A stretch of DNA of 64,000 bases, from the NCBI RefSeq assembly GCF_900167455.1, contig NZ_FUWJ01000006.1:186001-250000 (forward strand). Reading direction: 5' to 3'. Under the pieces are notes generated by a model. That model did not search any database, had not been told where the DNA came from, and saw only the letters and a program-made list of their open reading frames with translations. Of the stretch, positions 1 to 8,133 are shown in pieces. The stretch comes from Enhydrobacter aerosaccus (GTDB taxonomy: Bacteria; Pseudomonadota; Alphaproteobacteria; Reyranellales; Reyranellaceae). Every line of letters starts with the position of its first letter. Within the stretch, counting starts at the first letter, position 1. The position numbers and the translations under genes are program-made.

Positions 1-663
1 TTGCAGACGGCCTTTGGCGACCAAGTTCAGACCTAGAATGGCGCCAAGCGCGAGGGGCGGCAGACAAAGTACAGTCAACAACGCCGGTCTTGCCGCCCGT
101 CGCCCGAAGAAATGCAGCGCGCCGAACAGCACCGCCAGGACCAACCCCAAGACAAGGTGGCTGACATGGCTTGCGAGTCCGACGAAGGCGATCCCTGCCA
201 GGATCAAGCGCTCCAGGATTCCGAATATCGGCCAGCCGCGGAACAGGGCGAACAGGGTCAATACGCAGATCCCCGTGAAGACGTCCGGCATGACGAACGA
301 AATGAACCAGGGCAGCGCTGTGAAAAGTGCGAGGAATGCCGTGATCAGCAGGAAGCCGCGCGCGTCCAGGAGACCGAACGCTCGCGCTGTTGCATGCAGA
401 ACATAGGCGACGAGAATGCCCTGGACGACGGGAACGGCCCATAACGTGATCCCGTTCAGATGGAAAGGAATCAGGAAAGCGCCGTAGAAGATCGGCGCTT
501 CGCTCGGGATGAAGCGTCGGATGCCGCCATCGATATAGCGGGCGCTATCGTTGAACAGGAGGGGATAACCGTTGACGAGGGCAGCCCATGCCAGGATAGC
601 GCCGGCGAGCACGACCCTCGCAGCCTCCGGCCCCGCTCTGGCTAGGCGACGCTTCAACGTCAC
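1..663 (-). CDS. Multi-pass membrane protein, C-terminus beyond window
   Basis: The minus strand is open from a GTG at 663 to the left edge with no stop, so the gene is truncated by the window. About 221 residues are visible. They start with a basic stretch (KRRLARAG) and continue as repeated hydrophobic helices separated by short polar loops. The first loop after helix 1 reads NGYPLLFNDSARYIDGG, followed by PIFYG. An acidic/Asp-containing first periplasmic loop of this sort is seen in GT-C type glycosyltransferase-like membrane proteins, but I see no other signature and do not assign a function. The GTG start follows an in-frame TAG at about 685-687. No clear Shine-Dalgarno (SD) sequence is visible, and TTG at 657 is an alternative start. 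Confidence 0.6.
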   Translation of the reverse strand, partial: MTLKRRLARAGPEAARVVLAGAILAWAALVNGYPLLFNDSARYIDGGIRRFIPSEAPIFYGAFLIPFHLNGITLWAVPVVQGILVAYVLHATARAFGLLDARGFLLITAFLALFTALPWFISFVMPDVFTGICVLTLFALFRGWPIFGILERLILAGIAFVGLASHVSHLVLGLVLAVLFGALHFFGRRAARPALLTVLCLPPLALGAILGLNLVAKGRLQ

Positions 664-893
664 GCGGACAGGGGCAGCACAAAGCTACCACCCGACAAAC
701 TCGAACCACGCATTGACGACAGAAGCGACTGCGGGCGCGATTGGTTACAGGGCCCCGTCCGATTGTGCGCTAGCGAACGCTCGCAGGAATGTAGCGACCT
801 GGTCCGAAAGCGCGACAAAGACCACGAATCGCCCGGATACAGTTCGTCGCCGTTGGGCCGATTCCTCTCAGAGTCCCGTTGAAGCTGCTTCTC

Positions 894-2039
894 TCAAGCG
901 GCGAGTTCGAGGATCTCTCGCACCTGCGTCGGCCCATCGATGCGACGCGGATTGCGCAGAACCCAGGGCGTAGCCATGGCTTTCTGGGCGATGAGGTCGA
1001 ACTGGCTGTGATCAACATCCACGTCGCGCAGGCGATGTGGCATACCGAGGCCAGCGATGAAAGCCGCAAGGACGTCCGCCGCGTCCTTGCCAGGATGGCC
1101 CATGGCAGCCGCAATCATCGCCTGCCGATGGGCATTGGCTGGCTTGTTCCAGCGCATCACCGCCGGCAGCATGATGCAGGACGTGTGGCCGTGCGGAATG
1201 CCGAAAACGGCGCCGAGCACGTAACCGATCCCGTGGCTGGCGCCCATCGGCACACCGGCGGTCAACGGCGTCATCGAAAGCCACGCACCGATCTGGCAAT
1301 CGAGACGCGCTTCCATATCGCTTGGATCGGCTCTCACCTTGGACAGGCCACGAACGAGCATCGACAGGCCGTGAAGAGCCGAGGCATCGCCGTAGGGCGT
1401 GGCCTCATTCGAGCAAATGCCTTCCACGCAATGATCGACAGCACGGATGCCGGTGGAGAGCCAGAGCCACATCGGTGTATGCCGCGTGACTCGCGGATCG
1501 AGCACGACTGCACGCGGGACGATATCGGGGTGATGGTACATTTCTTTCCCCTTCGTCGCTTCGTTCGTGATGCCGGAGATTGCCGAAAACTCACCCGCGG
1601 ACAGCGTCGTGGGAATCGAGATCTGCCGGACCGCCGGTGCCTTGGCTGGCGCCGGCGCCCGGATCCGATCCAGCGCCTCGACGCTGCGGATATCGTTGGA
1701 GAGGCAGAGCTGGACTGCCTTGGCGCCGTCGGTGATCGAACCGCCGCCCAGGGTGACGATGAGGTCGGCCTTGCCTTGCCGCGCCTGGTCGGCGGCGGCA
1801 ATGACCGCCGAGCGGGGCGAATGGGCCGGCATTGCGTCGAAGGTGCCGATGCAGCGGCCGCCTAGGGCATGGCGCAGATGGTCGATCTCTTCGGTCTGTC
1901 GATTGAGCGTGCCGCTCACCATGAGGAAAACACGCTCGGCCCCGTAGTGACCGACCAATTCCGCTGTGGCATCAGCTGCCGGTGCACCGTAGCGCACCTC
2001 ATCCATCCGACTAAGGACCACTCGTCCTGTTCGAACCAT
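894..2039 (-). CDS. Iron-containing alcohol dehydrogenase / maleylacetate reductase-like enzyme
   Basis: 381 residues, the usual length for the Fe-ADH/maleylacetate reductase superfamily, which catalyses NAD(P)H-dependent carbonyl or maleylacetate reduction in the cytoplasm. The NAD-binding motif LGGGS is at residues 97-101, followed by SIPTT at 141-145. The metal-site region has H203 (AVDHCVEG), H269 (GASHGIG) and H283 (GIPHGHT). By eye, the Asp that normally precedes the first His by four residues is R199, so metal binding may be altered, as in maleylacetate reductases, which work without metal. The ATG at 2039 has a strong SD (AGGGAGGG). It is divergent from the TrkA/RyR gene. A role in aromatic or chloroaromatic ring-cleavage catabolism is possible, but no ring-cleavage gene lies nearby. 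Confidence 0.85.
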   Translation of the reverse strand: MVRTGRVVLSRMDEVRYGAPAADATAELVGHYGAERVFLMVSGTLNRQTEEIDHLRHALGGRCIGTFDAMPAHSPRSAVIAAADQARQGKADLIVTLGGGSITDGAKAVQLCLSNDIRSVEALDRIRAPAPAKAPAVRQISIPTTLSAGEFSAISGITNEATKGKEMYHHPDIVPRAVVLDPRVTRHTPMWLWLSTGIRAVDHCVEGICSNEATPYGDASALHGLSMLVRGLSKVRADPSDMEARLDCQIGAWLSMTPLTAGVPMGASHGIGYVLGAVFGIPHGHTSCIMLPAVMRWNKPANAHRQAMIAAAMGHPGKDAADVLAAFIAGLGMPHRLRDVDVDHSQFDLIAQKAMATPWVLRNPRRIDGPTQVREILELAA

Positions 2040-2048
2040 TTGTCCCTC

Positions 2049-2062
2049 CCTGTCGCGACAGG
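2049..2062. promoter_or_regulatory. 14-bp perfect palindrome, possible operator
   Basis: CCTGTCGCGACAGG is a perfect 14-bp palindrome in the 77-base gap between two divergent genes. It overlaps the region just upstream of the SD of the alcohol dehydrogenase gene. It could be a binding site controlling one or both genes, or a leader hairpin. A palindrome of this length is expected a few times by chance in 64 kb, so support comes from its position only. Confidence 0.3.
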
Positions 2063-2116
2063 CTCCCTTTGCATAATGGCGTGAAGATTGGATAGGGTCA
2101 GCCAGGGGAGATGATG

Positions 2117-4468
2117 ATGAAAGTGTTGCGGGCGGGCCAGCGGCCCTCGGGGCTGCACTTGGCGCTCGGCATGGGCCGGCTGCAGGCGCTGCGACCACGC
2201 TCCGGCACGCCGGTGCCGACATTGGCGACTGTTCGCGCCCTCGACAAGGCGGCGCTACGGAACGTCATCCGGGCAATGCTGATGGTGACGGCCGCGTTGC
2301 TCGGCTTCTGGGGCTTCCAGGCCGCGGTGCTTCCTCCGCAAAGCGCGTGGGAAGCGAGCGTGATCTGGAACAACATGTTCCGCACGCTGCAGCTTCTCAC
2401 CACCCAGTTTCCCAGCAATTTCCCAGCCGAGCTGCCGCTGCAATTGCAGATCGCACGGTTTGCCATGCCGCTCTTCGCCGTGTGGTTCACGGCGACGGCG
2501 CTGTTGCGTCGTTTCAATCGGCCATTGCTGGCATGGATGGCCGGATTGTCGCGCAATCATATCGTGCTGGTCGGGACTTCGGAGCTGAGTCTGGCGCTCG
2601 CGCGCGCCTACCGTCGCCTTGGGCGGAACGTGCTGGCGATCTCGGCACCCCTTGCAGGCGACATCCCATCGCCAATGGAGCGAGCCGGTGCGCGTCTGGT
2701 ATTCGGCGACCCTGCCGATCAACGGACCCTCCGGCGGTCCGGGCTCGCGCGCGCCAGCGCTGTCATCGCTGCGGACGACGTCGGACCGATGGCGGTGGCG
2801 CTCGCTGGTGCAGTCGCCGAGGCGAACGAGGGGCGCGGCGTCGACGAAAGGCCCCTGACCTTGTTGATTCGCCTGGCCCACCGCGAACTGCGTGCCCTGA
2901 TGGCGACGCAAATCGCAGCCGCACTGCGCCACAGCCGGGTCGAACTGAAGCTCTATGTTCGAGAGCGCGCGATCGCGCGGTCGCTCATCGGGCGTTATCC
3001 CCCGGATTGGGGACAAGCGCCCGGACCACAGGACATCCATGCCGCCATCATCGGCTTTGGCGACTTGGGGGCGGAGATCCTGCTGCAGCTTGCGCGCGTT
3101 GCGGTGCCGCTTCCTGGCCGTCGCACGATTTTGACGGTTGTCGATCGGGATGCGGATGGACTGCGGGAGCAACTCCTTGCCGAGCATCCCGGCCTCGCCA
3201 ACTGCGGCGAGTTGCGGTTCATCCAGGCAGAGGTGAGGCCGAGCGCCATCAAGGCCGAGGAGGTCGAGGCCTGGCTGATGGCGCCGGTACCAGCCACGTC
3301 CGTGTATGTCTGTTCGAGCGACGACCATGTCGATCTGTCGATGGCGATCGGTCTGCGCCGTGCCTATGCTCGCCTTCGCGTCGTTCCGCCTCCCTTCTTT
3401 GTCCATCAGCAGGCGGGCACTACGCTGATTGACGCGCTGCCGCGCATGCATAGTCGGCAGTTCGACACGTTGCGGATCGTTCCCTTCGGCGGCATCGAGC
3501 AGGAGGCCGATCCCTTCTATCTCGTGGACGAGGAAAGTGACGACCTCGCCCGGCTCATGCATGAGGAGTACGTACGCAACCGCGAGAAGACGGCCGCAGA
3601 TGCGGGAACACCGCTACCGGCGGTGCCCGCGGCAGCACCTTGGCCGGAACTCTCGGACACCTATCGGACCGCCAACCGTTCGCAGGCCGACGATGTCTTG
3701 ATGAAACTGCGTATCCTTGGCTTTCATGCGATACCGCAACCCCGGACTGATAATATTGCCATCGATACTGCCGTCCTGGAGGCGCTGGCGGAGCGCGAAC
3801 ACGAGCGTTGGTGCCGCGATCGCTGGCTGGATGGATGGACTTACGCGCCGACACGGGACGATGCTCTGCTGCACCACCCCAATCTCGTCCCGTACGATCA
3901 ACTGAGTGAGCCGATCCGGGATCTCGATCGCGACACCATCCGCAATGTGCCCGGCTTGCTGCGCAAGTTTGGAGTTGGATTAAGCCCCGATCGTCGCATT
4001 GGAATCTGGTTTCTCGACAAAGGAGCGGACCCGGCTCCTGAGCTGATGGCGCAGGTCGTCGCGAAGGCCGAAGGCTGTATCGCGGGTGACCACGCCCACC
4101 TGCAGCTCGTATTGCCCCTGCGTTCCATGGCGGAGTTTGCGCTTGTCTCGTCGCTGGGCAAAGGCAACAGCCTTGGCGCGGATGTCGCTTTGTTGATCGA
4201 GCGCGGCGAGAGGTTGCAGGTTGGTAGCGTCGACTTGCAGCGGGCTCGGGATCTCATCACGGCATCTGACCGAGCCTTTGTTCTGAGAGGTTCGGAGGAA
4301 GGACAAGATGCCGATGCCGATGCCGATGCCGGTCTCTTTGTGGCCTTCTGCGATGTCTGCAATCACGTAATTCTTGTCGCCGAGACCGCCGCGGCCATGA
4401 GCAAGTTCTTCAACCAGATCGACGAGCCGTGGAAGGCGCGTGTTGTATGCATCTCGCTTCGGACTTAG
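2117..4468 (+). CDS. Membrane-anchored TrkA-N (RCK-like) / RyR-domain protein
   Basis: About 783 residues. Two hydrophobic segments near residues 47-70 and 110-130 flank a short loop, which resembles the tail of an ion-channel pore module. Two Rossmann folds of the TrkA-N/RCK type follow: HIVLVGTSELSLALA near 148 and AAIIGFGDLGAEILLQLA near 310. Around 565-620 is a RyR domain, recognised from LAEREHERWCRDRW, DGWTYAP and the later P..VPYDQLSE. The last 150 residues form an unassigned alpha/beta-looking domain (RRIGIWFLDKG) with an Asp-Ala repeat near 733. RCK domains usually gate K+ channels by binding nucleotides; prokaryotic RyR domains have been proposed to sense nucleotide-derived ligands. 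Three ATGs run in tandem at 2111, 2114 and 2117; the SD AGGGGAG best serves 2117. It is convergent with the TIR-FHA gene, 3 bases apart. Confidence 0.85.
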   Translation: MKVLRAGQRPSGLHLALGMGRLQALRPRSGTPVPTLATVRALDKAALRNVIRAMLMVTAALLGFWGFQAAVLPPQSAWEASVIWNNMFRTLQLLTTQFPSNFPAELPLQLQIARFAMPLFAVWFTATALLRRFNRPLLAWMAGLSRNHIVLVGTSELSLALARAYRRLGRNVLAISAPLAGDIPSPMERAGARLVFGDPADQRTLRRSGLARASAVIAADDVGPMAVALAGAVAEANEGRGVDERPLTLLIRLAHRELRALMATQIAAALRHSRVELKLYVRERAIARSLIGRYPPDWGQAPGPQDIHAAIIGFGDLGAEILLQLARVAVPLPGRRTILTVVDRDADGLREQLLAEHPGLANCGELRFIQAEVRPSAIKAEEVEAWLMAPVPATSVYVCSSDDHVDLSMAIGLRRAYARLRVVPPPFFVHQQAGTTLIDALPRMHSRQFDTLRIVPFGGIEQEADPFYLVDEESDDLARLMHEEYVRNREKTAADAGTPLPAVPAAAPWPELSDTYRTANRSQADDVLMKLRILGFHAIPQPRTDNIAIDTAVLEALAEREHERWCRDRWLDGWTYAPTRDDALLHHPNLVPYDQLSEPIRDLDRDTIRNVPGLLRKFGVGLSPDRRIGIWFLDKGADPAPELMAQVVAKAEGCIAGDHAHLQLVLPLRSMAEFALVSSLGKGNSLGADVALLIERGERLQVGSVDLQRARDLITASDRAFVLRGSEEGQDADADADAGLFVAFCDVCNHVILVAETAAAMSKFFNQIDEPWKARVVCISLRT
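4307..4330 (+). repeat. Four tandem GATGCC hexamers inside the RyR gene
   Basis: Four perfect copies of GATGCC encode alternating Asp-Ala near the C-terminus of the TrkA/RyR protein. The unit is a multiple of three, so copy-number change would alter length without shifting the frame. Confidence 0.8.
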
Positions 4469-4471
4469 CTG

Positions 4472-5293
4472 TCAATGCAGGACGCCCTGCACGATGAGCT
4501 CGACCTCGCCCAGCCGCATCACCGAACCGCGGACCAGGCCTAGCGGCCGTTCTGCCAAAGCGGGTTTGTTGTCGACAAAGGTGCCATTGGTCGATCCCAG
4601 GTCGTAGACCGTGATCTGGCCGTCGCTACTTTTCAGCATGGCGTGACGTCGGGAGACGCTCGCGTCGGCCAAGACCAGGTCGGCGTGGCCGGCCTGGCGG
4701 CCAATTACCAGGCCGGCGGGCTTCATGCGCAATTGAGAGAGGCGGACCGAGAGCTCGTACTTGCTGCCGTCGCTCCCAGTACCGGTTAGAGAGATGATGC
4801 CTTCCTTGGCAACCACGGTCGCGTCGGCGATGACGCTGGGTGCCGTGGACGGCGCTGGCCGCGGTAATGGGACAGGCGGCAGGTTTGGACGGCCGAGCCT
4901 CAATCGCAGGGCTGACATCAGCACATCCGGGATCGGTGCCGATGGATCGGCGTGCCATTCGCGGAGATCGGCGACCTGGACGTGCCCCAGTCCAAGGGGC
5001 AAGGGCGCCTTGTCAATGGTAGCGGGTAGGTAGGCATCGCGTTGAAAGGCGTGGTCGGCCTCGATCTCGACCCAGCGGCTCACGACAGAGCGCTGCGACC
5101 ACAGGACAACCACCACCTTTGCGCTTACCAGCGCCGACTGGATCTGGCTGCGCCACGTCGATCCGGGAAGCAGGACGCGATCCCAGAACACGGTCCAGCC
5201 CTGGGCCGCCAGATCGTCGGCCAGGCGCTTCGCTATACCGGTATCCTCGTGGGTATAGCTGATGAAGATATCGTAGTCCGTTCCCCCGCTCAT
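4472..5293 (-). CDS. TIR domain - FHA domain fusion protein
   Basis: 273 residues, probably cytosolic. Residues 5-100 are a TIR domain: DYDIFISYTHED at 6-17, the BB-loop region FWDRVLLPGS at 36-45, and SRWVEIE at 72-78. In that last motif E78 sits four residues after the Trp, the position of the catalytic Glu in TIR NADases such as SARM1. A Pro-rich linker (about 138-152) leads to a C-terminal FHA domain with GR at 198-199, SRRH at 214-217 and STNG at 234-237, all the usual phosphothreonine-binding positions. The ATG at 5293 is preferred over in-frame GTG 5296 and TTG 5302; no strong SD is seen. TIR domains cleave NAD+ or act as scaffolds, and FHA domains read phosphothreonine. The fusion next to a RyR-domain membrane protein suggests signalling or defence. 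Confidence 0.88.
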   Translation of the reverse strand: MSGGTDYDIFISYTHEDTGIAKRLADDLAAQGWTVFWDRVLLPGSTWRSQIQSALVSAKVVVVLWSQRSVVSRWVEIEADHAFQRDAYLPATIDKAPLPLGLGHVQVADLREWHADPSAPIPDVLMSALRLRLGRPNLPPVPLPRPAPSTAPSVIADATVVAKEGIISLTGTGSDGSKYELSVRLSQLRMKPAGLVIGRQAGHADLVLADASVSRRHAMLKSSDGQITVYDLGSTNGTFVDNKPALAERPLGLVRGSVMRLGEVELIVQGVLH

Positions 5294-5450
5294 CACCGGC
5301 AATCTAAGCCAAGAACGGGCTGATTGCCTAGATGTCAGAGACGGCTCGGAATGGGGCCTTTGTCAGCGGAAGAGCCGTGCTGTCATGGCGCTCAAGATCG
5401 CGCTATGCCAGAATCCCTACTGGGTTCAGAGTGCGGCAGCGGGGACGAGC

Positions 5451-6845
5451 ATGACGGGTACACGCGAAGGCGCCATTGGGCGGGTAGAGGCCTATTTCGA
5501 CAGCAACGGTTTTCTGACCGACCTGCAGCGCCGCGTCGCCATTCCCACCACCAGCCAGGAACGGGACTCCATGCCCGCCCTCCAGCAATATGTGGCTGAA
5601 GAGATGACCGGATCACTGCAGAAGCTGGGCTATAGCTGCAGCGTGCTGCCCAATCCCCGGTCGGAGTATGGGCCATTCTTGATCGCTCGCCGGATTGAGG
5701 ATCCTGCCAAACCTACGGTACTGACCTACGGTCATGGCGACGTCGTGCGCGGCCAGGACGACCAATGGCGATCCGGCCTGTCGCCTTGGAAGATCGTGAT
5801 CGAGGGCGACCGCATGTACGGCCGCGGAACCGCCGACAACAAAGGCCAGCATACGATCAATGTCGCCGCCCTGGCCTGTGTGCTCGAGGAGCGCGGCAGC
5901 CTGGGCTTCAACTCGACCATCCTGATCGAGACCGGCGAAGAGACCGGTTCTCCCGGCCTTGGGGAATTCTGCAAGGCTAACCGGGAAGCCCTGAAAGCCG
6001 ACGTGCTGATCGGCTCGGACGGGCCTCGGCTCGACCATCATCGACCCACGGTGTTCGGCGGTACCCGCGGCGTGATGAATTTCAATCTCAAGCTCACCTT
6101 GCGCGAAGGCGGTCACCACTCCGGCAATTGGGGTGGGCTGATCGCCAATCCCGCCATCATCCTCACCCATGCGCTCGCGACCATCACCGACGCGCGAGGC
6201 CAGATCCAGGTGCCGGAATGGCGCCCCAGCACTTTGACCAACTCGGTGCGTGCCGCGCTGGGAGACGCGCATATCGATGCCGGCGAGGGTGCGCCAGCAA
6301 TCGATCCGGACTGGGGGGAAAAGGATCTGACGCCGGTCGAGCGGGTGTTCGGCTGGAACTCGTTCGAGGTGCTGGCCTTGAAAGCGGGAAATCCCGATCG
6401 TCCCGTCAACGCCATCCCGCCGAGCGCCATTGCCTATTGCCAACTGCGCTTTGTGGTGGGTACCGATCCTCATGACGTCGTGCCGGCGCTGCGGCGGCAT
6501 CTTGAGCGCCATGGTTTCGGCCAGATCGAGGTCGAGCCAGCCCGGGATGTCATCATGAATGCCACGCGCCTCGATCCGGAAAACCCTTGGGCCCGACTCG
6601 CCGCCTCGTCGATCGAGAAGACCTGTGGCCAGAAGCCCAACATGCTACCCAATCTGGGAGGTTCGCTCCCGAATGCGGTCTTCACGGACATCCTTGGGAT
6701 GCCAACCGTCTGGGTGCCGCACTCCTACGCGGCATGTTCGCAGCATGCACCGAATGAGCATCTTCTCGCCCCGGTGGCACGTGAGGGGCTGCGGCTGATG
6801 GCAGGCCTGTTCTGGGACGTCGGTGCCCATGGATTGTCTTCCTGA
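5451..6845 (+). CDS. M20-family metallopeptidase (dipeptidase-like)
   Basis: 464 residues, cytoplasmic, of the M20/M25/M40 zinc peptidase family. Metal-site motifs are YGHGDVV (first His-x-Asp), GRGTADNKG (bridging Asp) and ETGEETGS (catalytic Glu and metal Glu). LREGGHHSGNWGG contains the His of the dimerisation/lid domain, and a late His occurs in HAPNEH. The ATG at 5451 (MTGTREGAIGRVEAYF) gives the N-terminus typical of the family. An in-frame ATG at 5385 would add 22 residues of no clear role. It is first in a run of five co-directional genes and ends 12 bases before the ECF sigma gene. The substrate is unknown; small peptides or N-acyl amino acids are likely. Confidence 0.85.
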   Translation: MTGTREGAIGRVEAYFDSNGFLTDLQRRVAIPTTSQERDSMPALQQYVAEEMTGSLQKLGYSCSVLPNPRSEYGPFLIARRIEDPAKPTVLTYGHGDVVRGQDDQWRSGLSPWKIVIEGDRMYGRGTADNKGQHTINVAALACVLEERGSLGFNSTILIETGEETGSPGLGEFCKANREALKADVLIGSDGPRLDHHRPTVFGGTRGVMNFNLKLTLREGGHHSGNWGGLIANPAIILTHALATITDARGQIQVPEWRPSTLTNSVRAALGDAHIDAGEGAPAIDPDWGEKDLTPVERVFGWNSFEVLALKAGNPDRPVNAIPPSAIAYCQLRFVVGTDPHDVVPALRRHLERHGFGQIEVEPARDVIMNATRLDPENPWARLAASSIEKTCGQKPNMLPNLGGSLPNAVFTDILGMPTVWVPHSYAACSQHAPNEHLLAPVAREGLRLMAGLFWDVGAHGLSS

Positions 6846-6857
6846 CCGGGACGCGAT

Positions 6858-7421
6858 GTGACTGCCGACGAGGCTGCCGACCTGATTGAGGCCATTGCGA
6901 TCCGCCAGGATCGTACTGCCTTCGCCGCCTTGTTCCGCTATTACGCCCCGCGCGTGAAGTCGTTCGTCATACGCGGTGGCTGCGATGCAGAGTCCGCGCA
7001 GGAAGTCGCTCAGGAGACCCTGATCATGGTGTGGCGGAAGGCCGCCACGTTCGACCGGCAGCGGGCGGCTGCAGCGACCTGGATCTACACCATCGCCCGC
7101 AACAAGCGGATCGACCAGTTACGCCGTTCCGATAAGCCGGCGATCGATACCGAGGATTGGCTGACCGTATTCGCACCAGAGGACGAGGACGCCGACAGAT
7201 CCGTTTTGGCCGGCCAGACGTATGCACGCATGAAGGATCTGATGGAAGGGCTGCCACCGGACCAGATTGCCGTCATCCGCAAGGCCTTCTTCGAGGACAA
7301 GACCCACACGGCTATCGCGACCGAGATGGGACTGCCTCTGGGTACGGTCAAATCGCGGATCCGGCTGGCCCTCGGGCGATTGCGGCAGGCATTGGAAAAA
7401 GAGGACGAGGAGAAGCGATGA
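6858..7421 (+). CDS. ECF-type RNA polymerase sigma factor
   Basis: 187 residues with sigma region 2 (AFAALFRYYAPRVKSF, then AQEVAQETLIMVWRKA and TWIYTIARNKRIDQLRR) and region 4 (LPPDQIAVIRKAFFEDKTH, with the helix-turn-helix ending GTVKSRIRLALGRLR). The GTG start lies 12 bases after the M20 peptidase stop. The 3' end overlaps the next gene as ATGA. Pairing with a ChrR-like cupin anti-sigma factor places it near the RpoE/ChrR (ECF11-like) group, which responds to singlet oxygen or organic hydroperoxides. The inducing signal here is inferred. Confidence 0.92.
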   Translation: MTADEAADLIEAIAIRQDRTAFAALFRYYAPRVKSFVIRGGCDAESAQEVAQETLIMVWRKAATFDRQRAAAATWIYTIARNKRIDQLRRSDKPAIDTEDWLTVFAPEDEDADRSVLAGQTYARMKDLMEGLPPDQIAVIRKAFFEDKTHTAIATEMGLPLGTVKSRIRLALGRLRQALEKEDEEKR

Positions 7422-8071
7422 GCGGCCATCCCGCTCCCGATGAGTTGCTGCTCGATTATGCCGTCGGCGCGCTGCCTGAGGGGCCGGCGCTCGCGGTCGC
7501 GGCTCATGTCGCGCTCGATCCGGCATCGCGACGGATGGTCGATGCGCTGGCGGCCGCGGGTGGGGCGCTGCTTGACGGCGAGGCGGCTACTTCCCTTGAG
7601 GAGCGCACACTCGATGATGTGCTTGGCCGCCTGGACAAGGTGCCTGTCGAGCCGGGGCCCCAGCGCAATCTCCGGCCTGTGGGCCCCGACTGGGCGCCAT
7701 TGCCGCTGCGGCCGTATCTCTCGCAGGGAGCTTCGTGGAAGCGGGTCTTTGGCGGATTCGAGGAGATCAGGATCGGTCTGCAGAGCGATACTCATCGCGT
7801 GTCCTTGCTGCGTCTGCAGCCCGGGCAAGGATTGCCGGTGCATCGCCACGTCGCCGCTGAATACACAGTGGTCTTGCAGGGTGGATACAGCGACGGCAGG
7901 GGCAGCTACAGCGTCGGCGATTTCGCTCTGGGCTCCGGCGAGACGGAACACGAGCCTGTCGCCGATCCGGGCGAACCCTGCATTGCCCTGATCGTTCTGG
8001 AGGAGCCGATCGTGCTGACGGGACGCTGGGGCCGGTGGATCAATCCGCTGCTGCGCCGGGGCTGGATTTGA
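7418..8071 (+). CDS. ChrR-like cupin anti-sigma factor lacking the zinc cysteines
   Basis: 217 residues. It overlaps the sigma stop codon by four bases (ATGA), so the two are translationally coupled. The N-terminal half matches the anti-sigma domain of ChrR (H4, DELLLDYAVGALPEG, H30), but the canonical H-x3-C-x2-C zinc motif reads H30-VAL-D34-PA-S37: both cysteines are replaced. The C-terminal cupin keeps its metal ligands, H142, H144, E148 and H178 (LPVHRHVAAEY; ETEHEP), nearly the same numbering as in ChrR. It should hold the adjacent ECF sigma factor inactive until a signal acts at the cupin. How the N-terminal domain folds without the zinc cysteines is open. Confidence 0.87.
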   Translation: MSGHPAPDELLLDYAVGALPEGPALAVAAHVALDPASRRMVDALAAAGGALLDGEAATSLEERTLDDVLGRLDKVPVEPGPQRNLRPVGPDWAPLPLRPYLSQGASWKRVFGGFEEIRIGLQSDTHRVSLLRLQPGQGLPVHRHVAAEYTVVLQGGYSDGRGSYSVGDFALGSGETEHEPVADPGEPCIALIVLEEPIVLTGRWGRWINPLLRRGWI

Positions 8072-8133
8072 AACGGATCCGTTGACCGCACAGCGCCTTG
8101 CCTTCAGGCTCCGCCGCCTGGAGGAGCCAATCC

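Noticed and set aside
8072..8083. 12-bp palindrome AACGGATCCGTT after the anti-sigma stop codon
   Set aside because: Palindromes of 12 bases are expected roughly a dozen or more times in 64 kb by chance. There is no T-run, so it is not a clear terminator.
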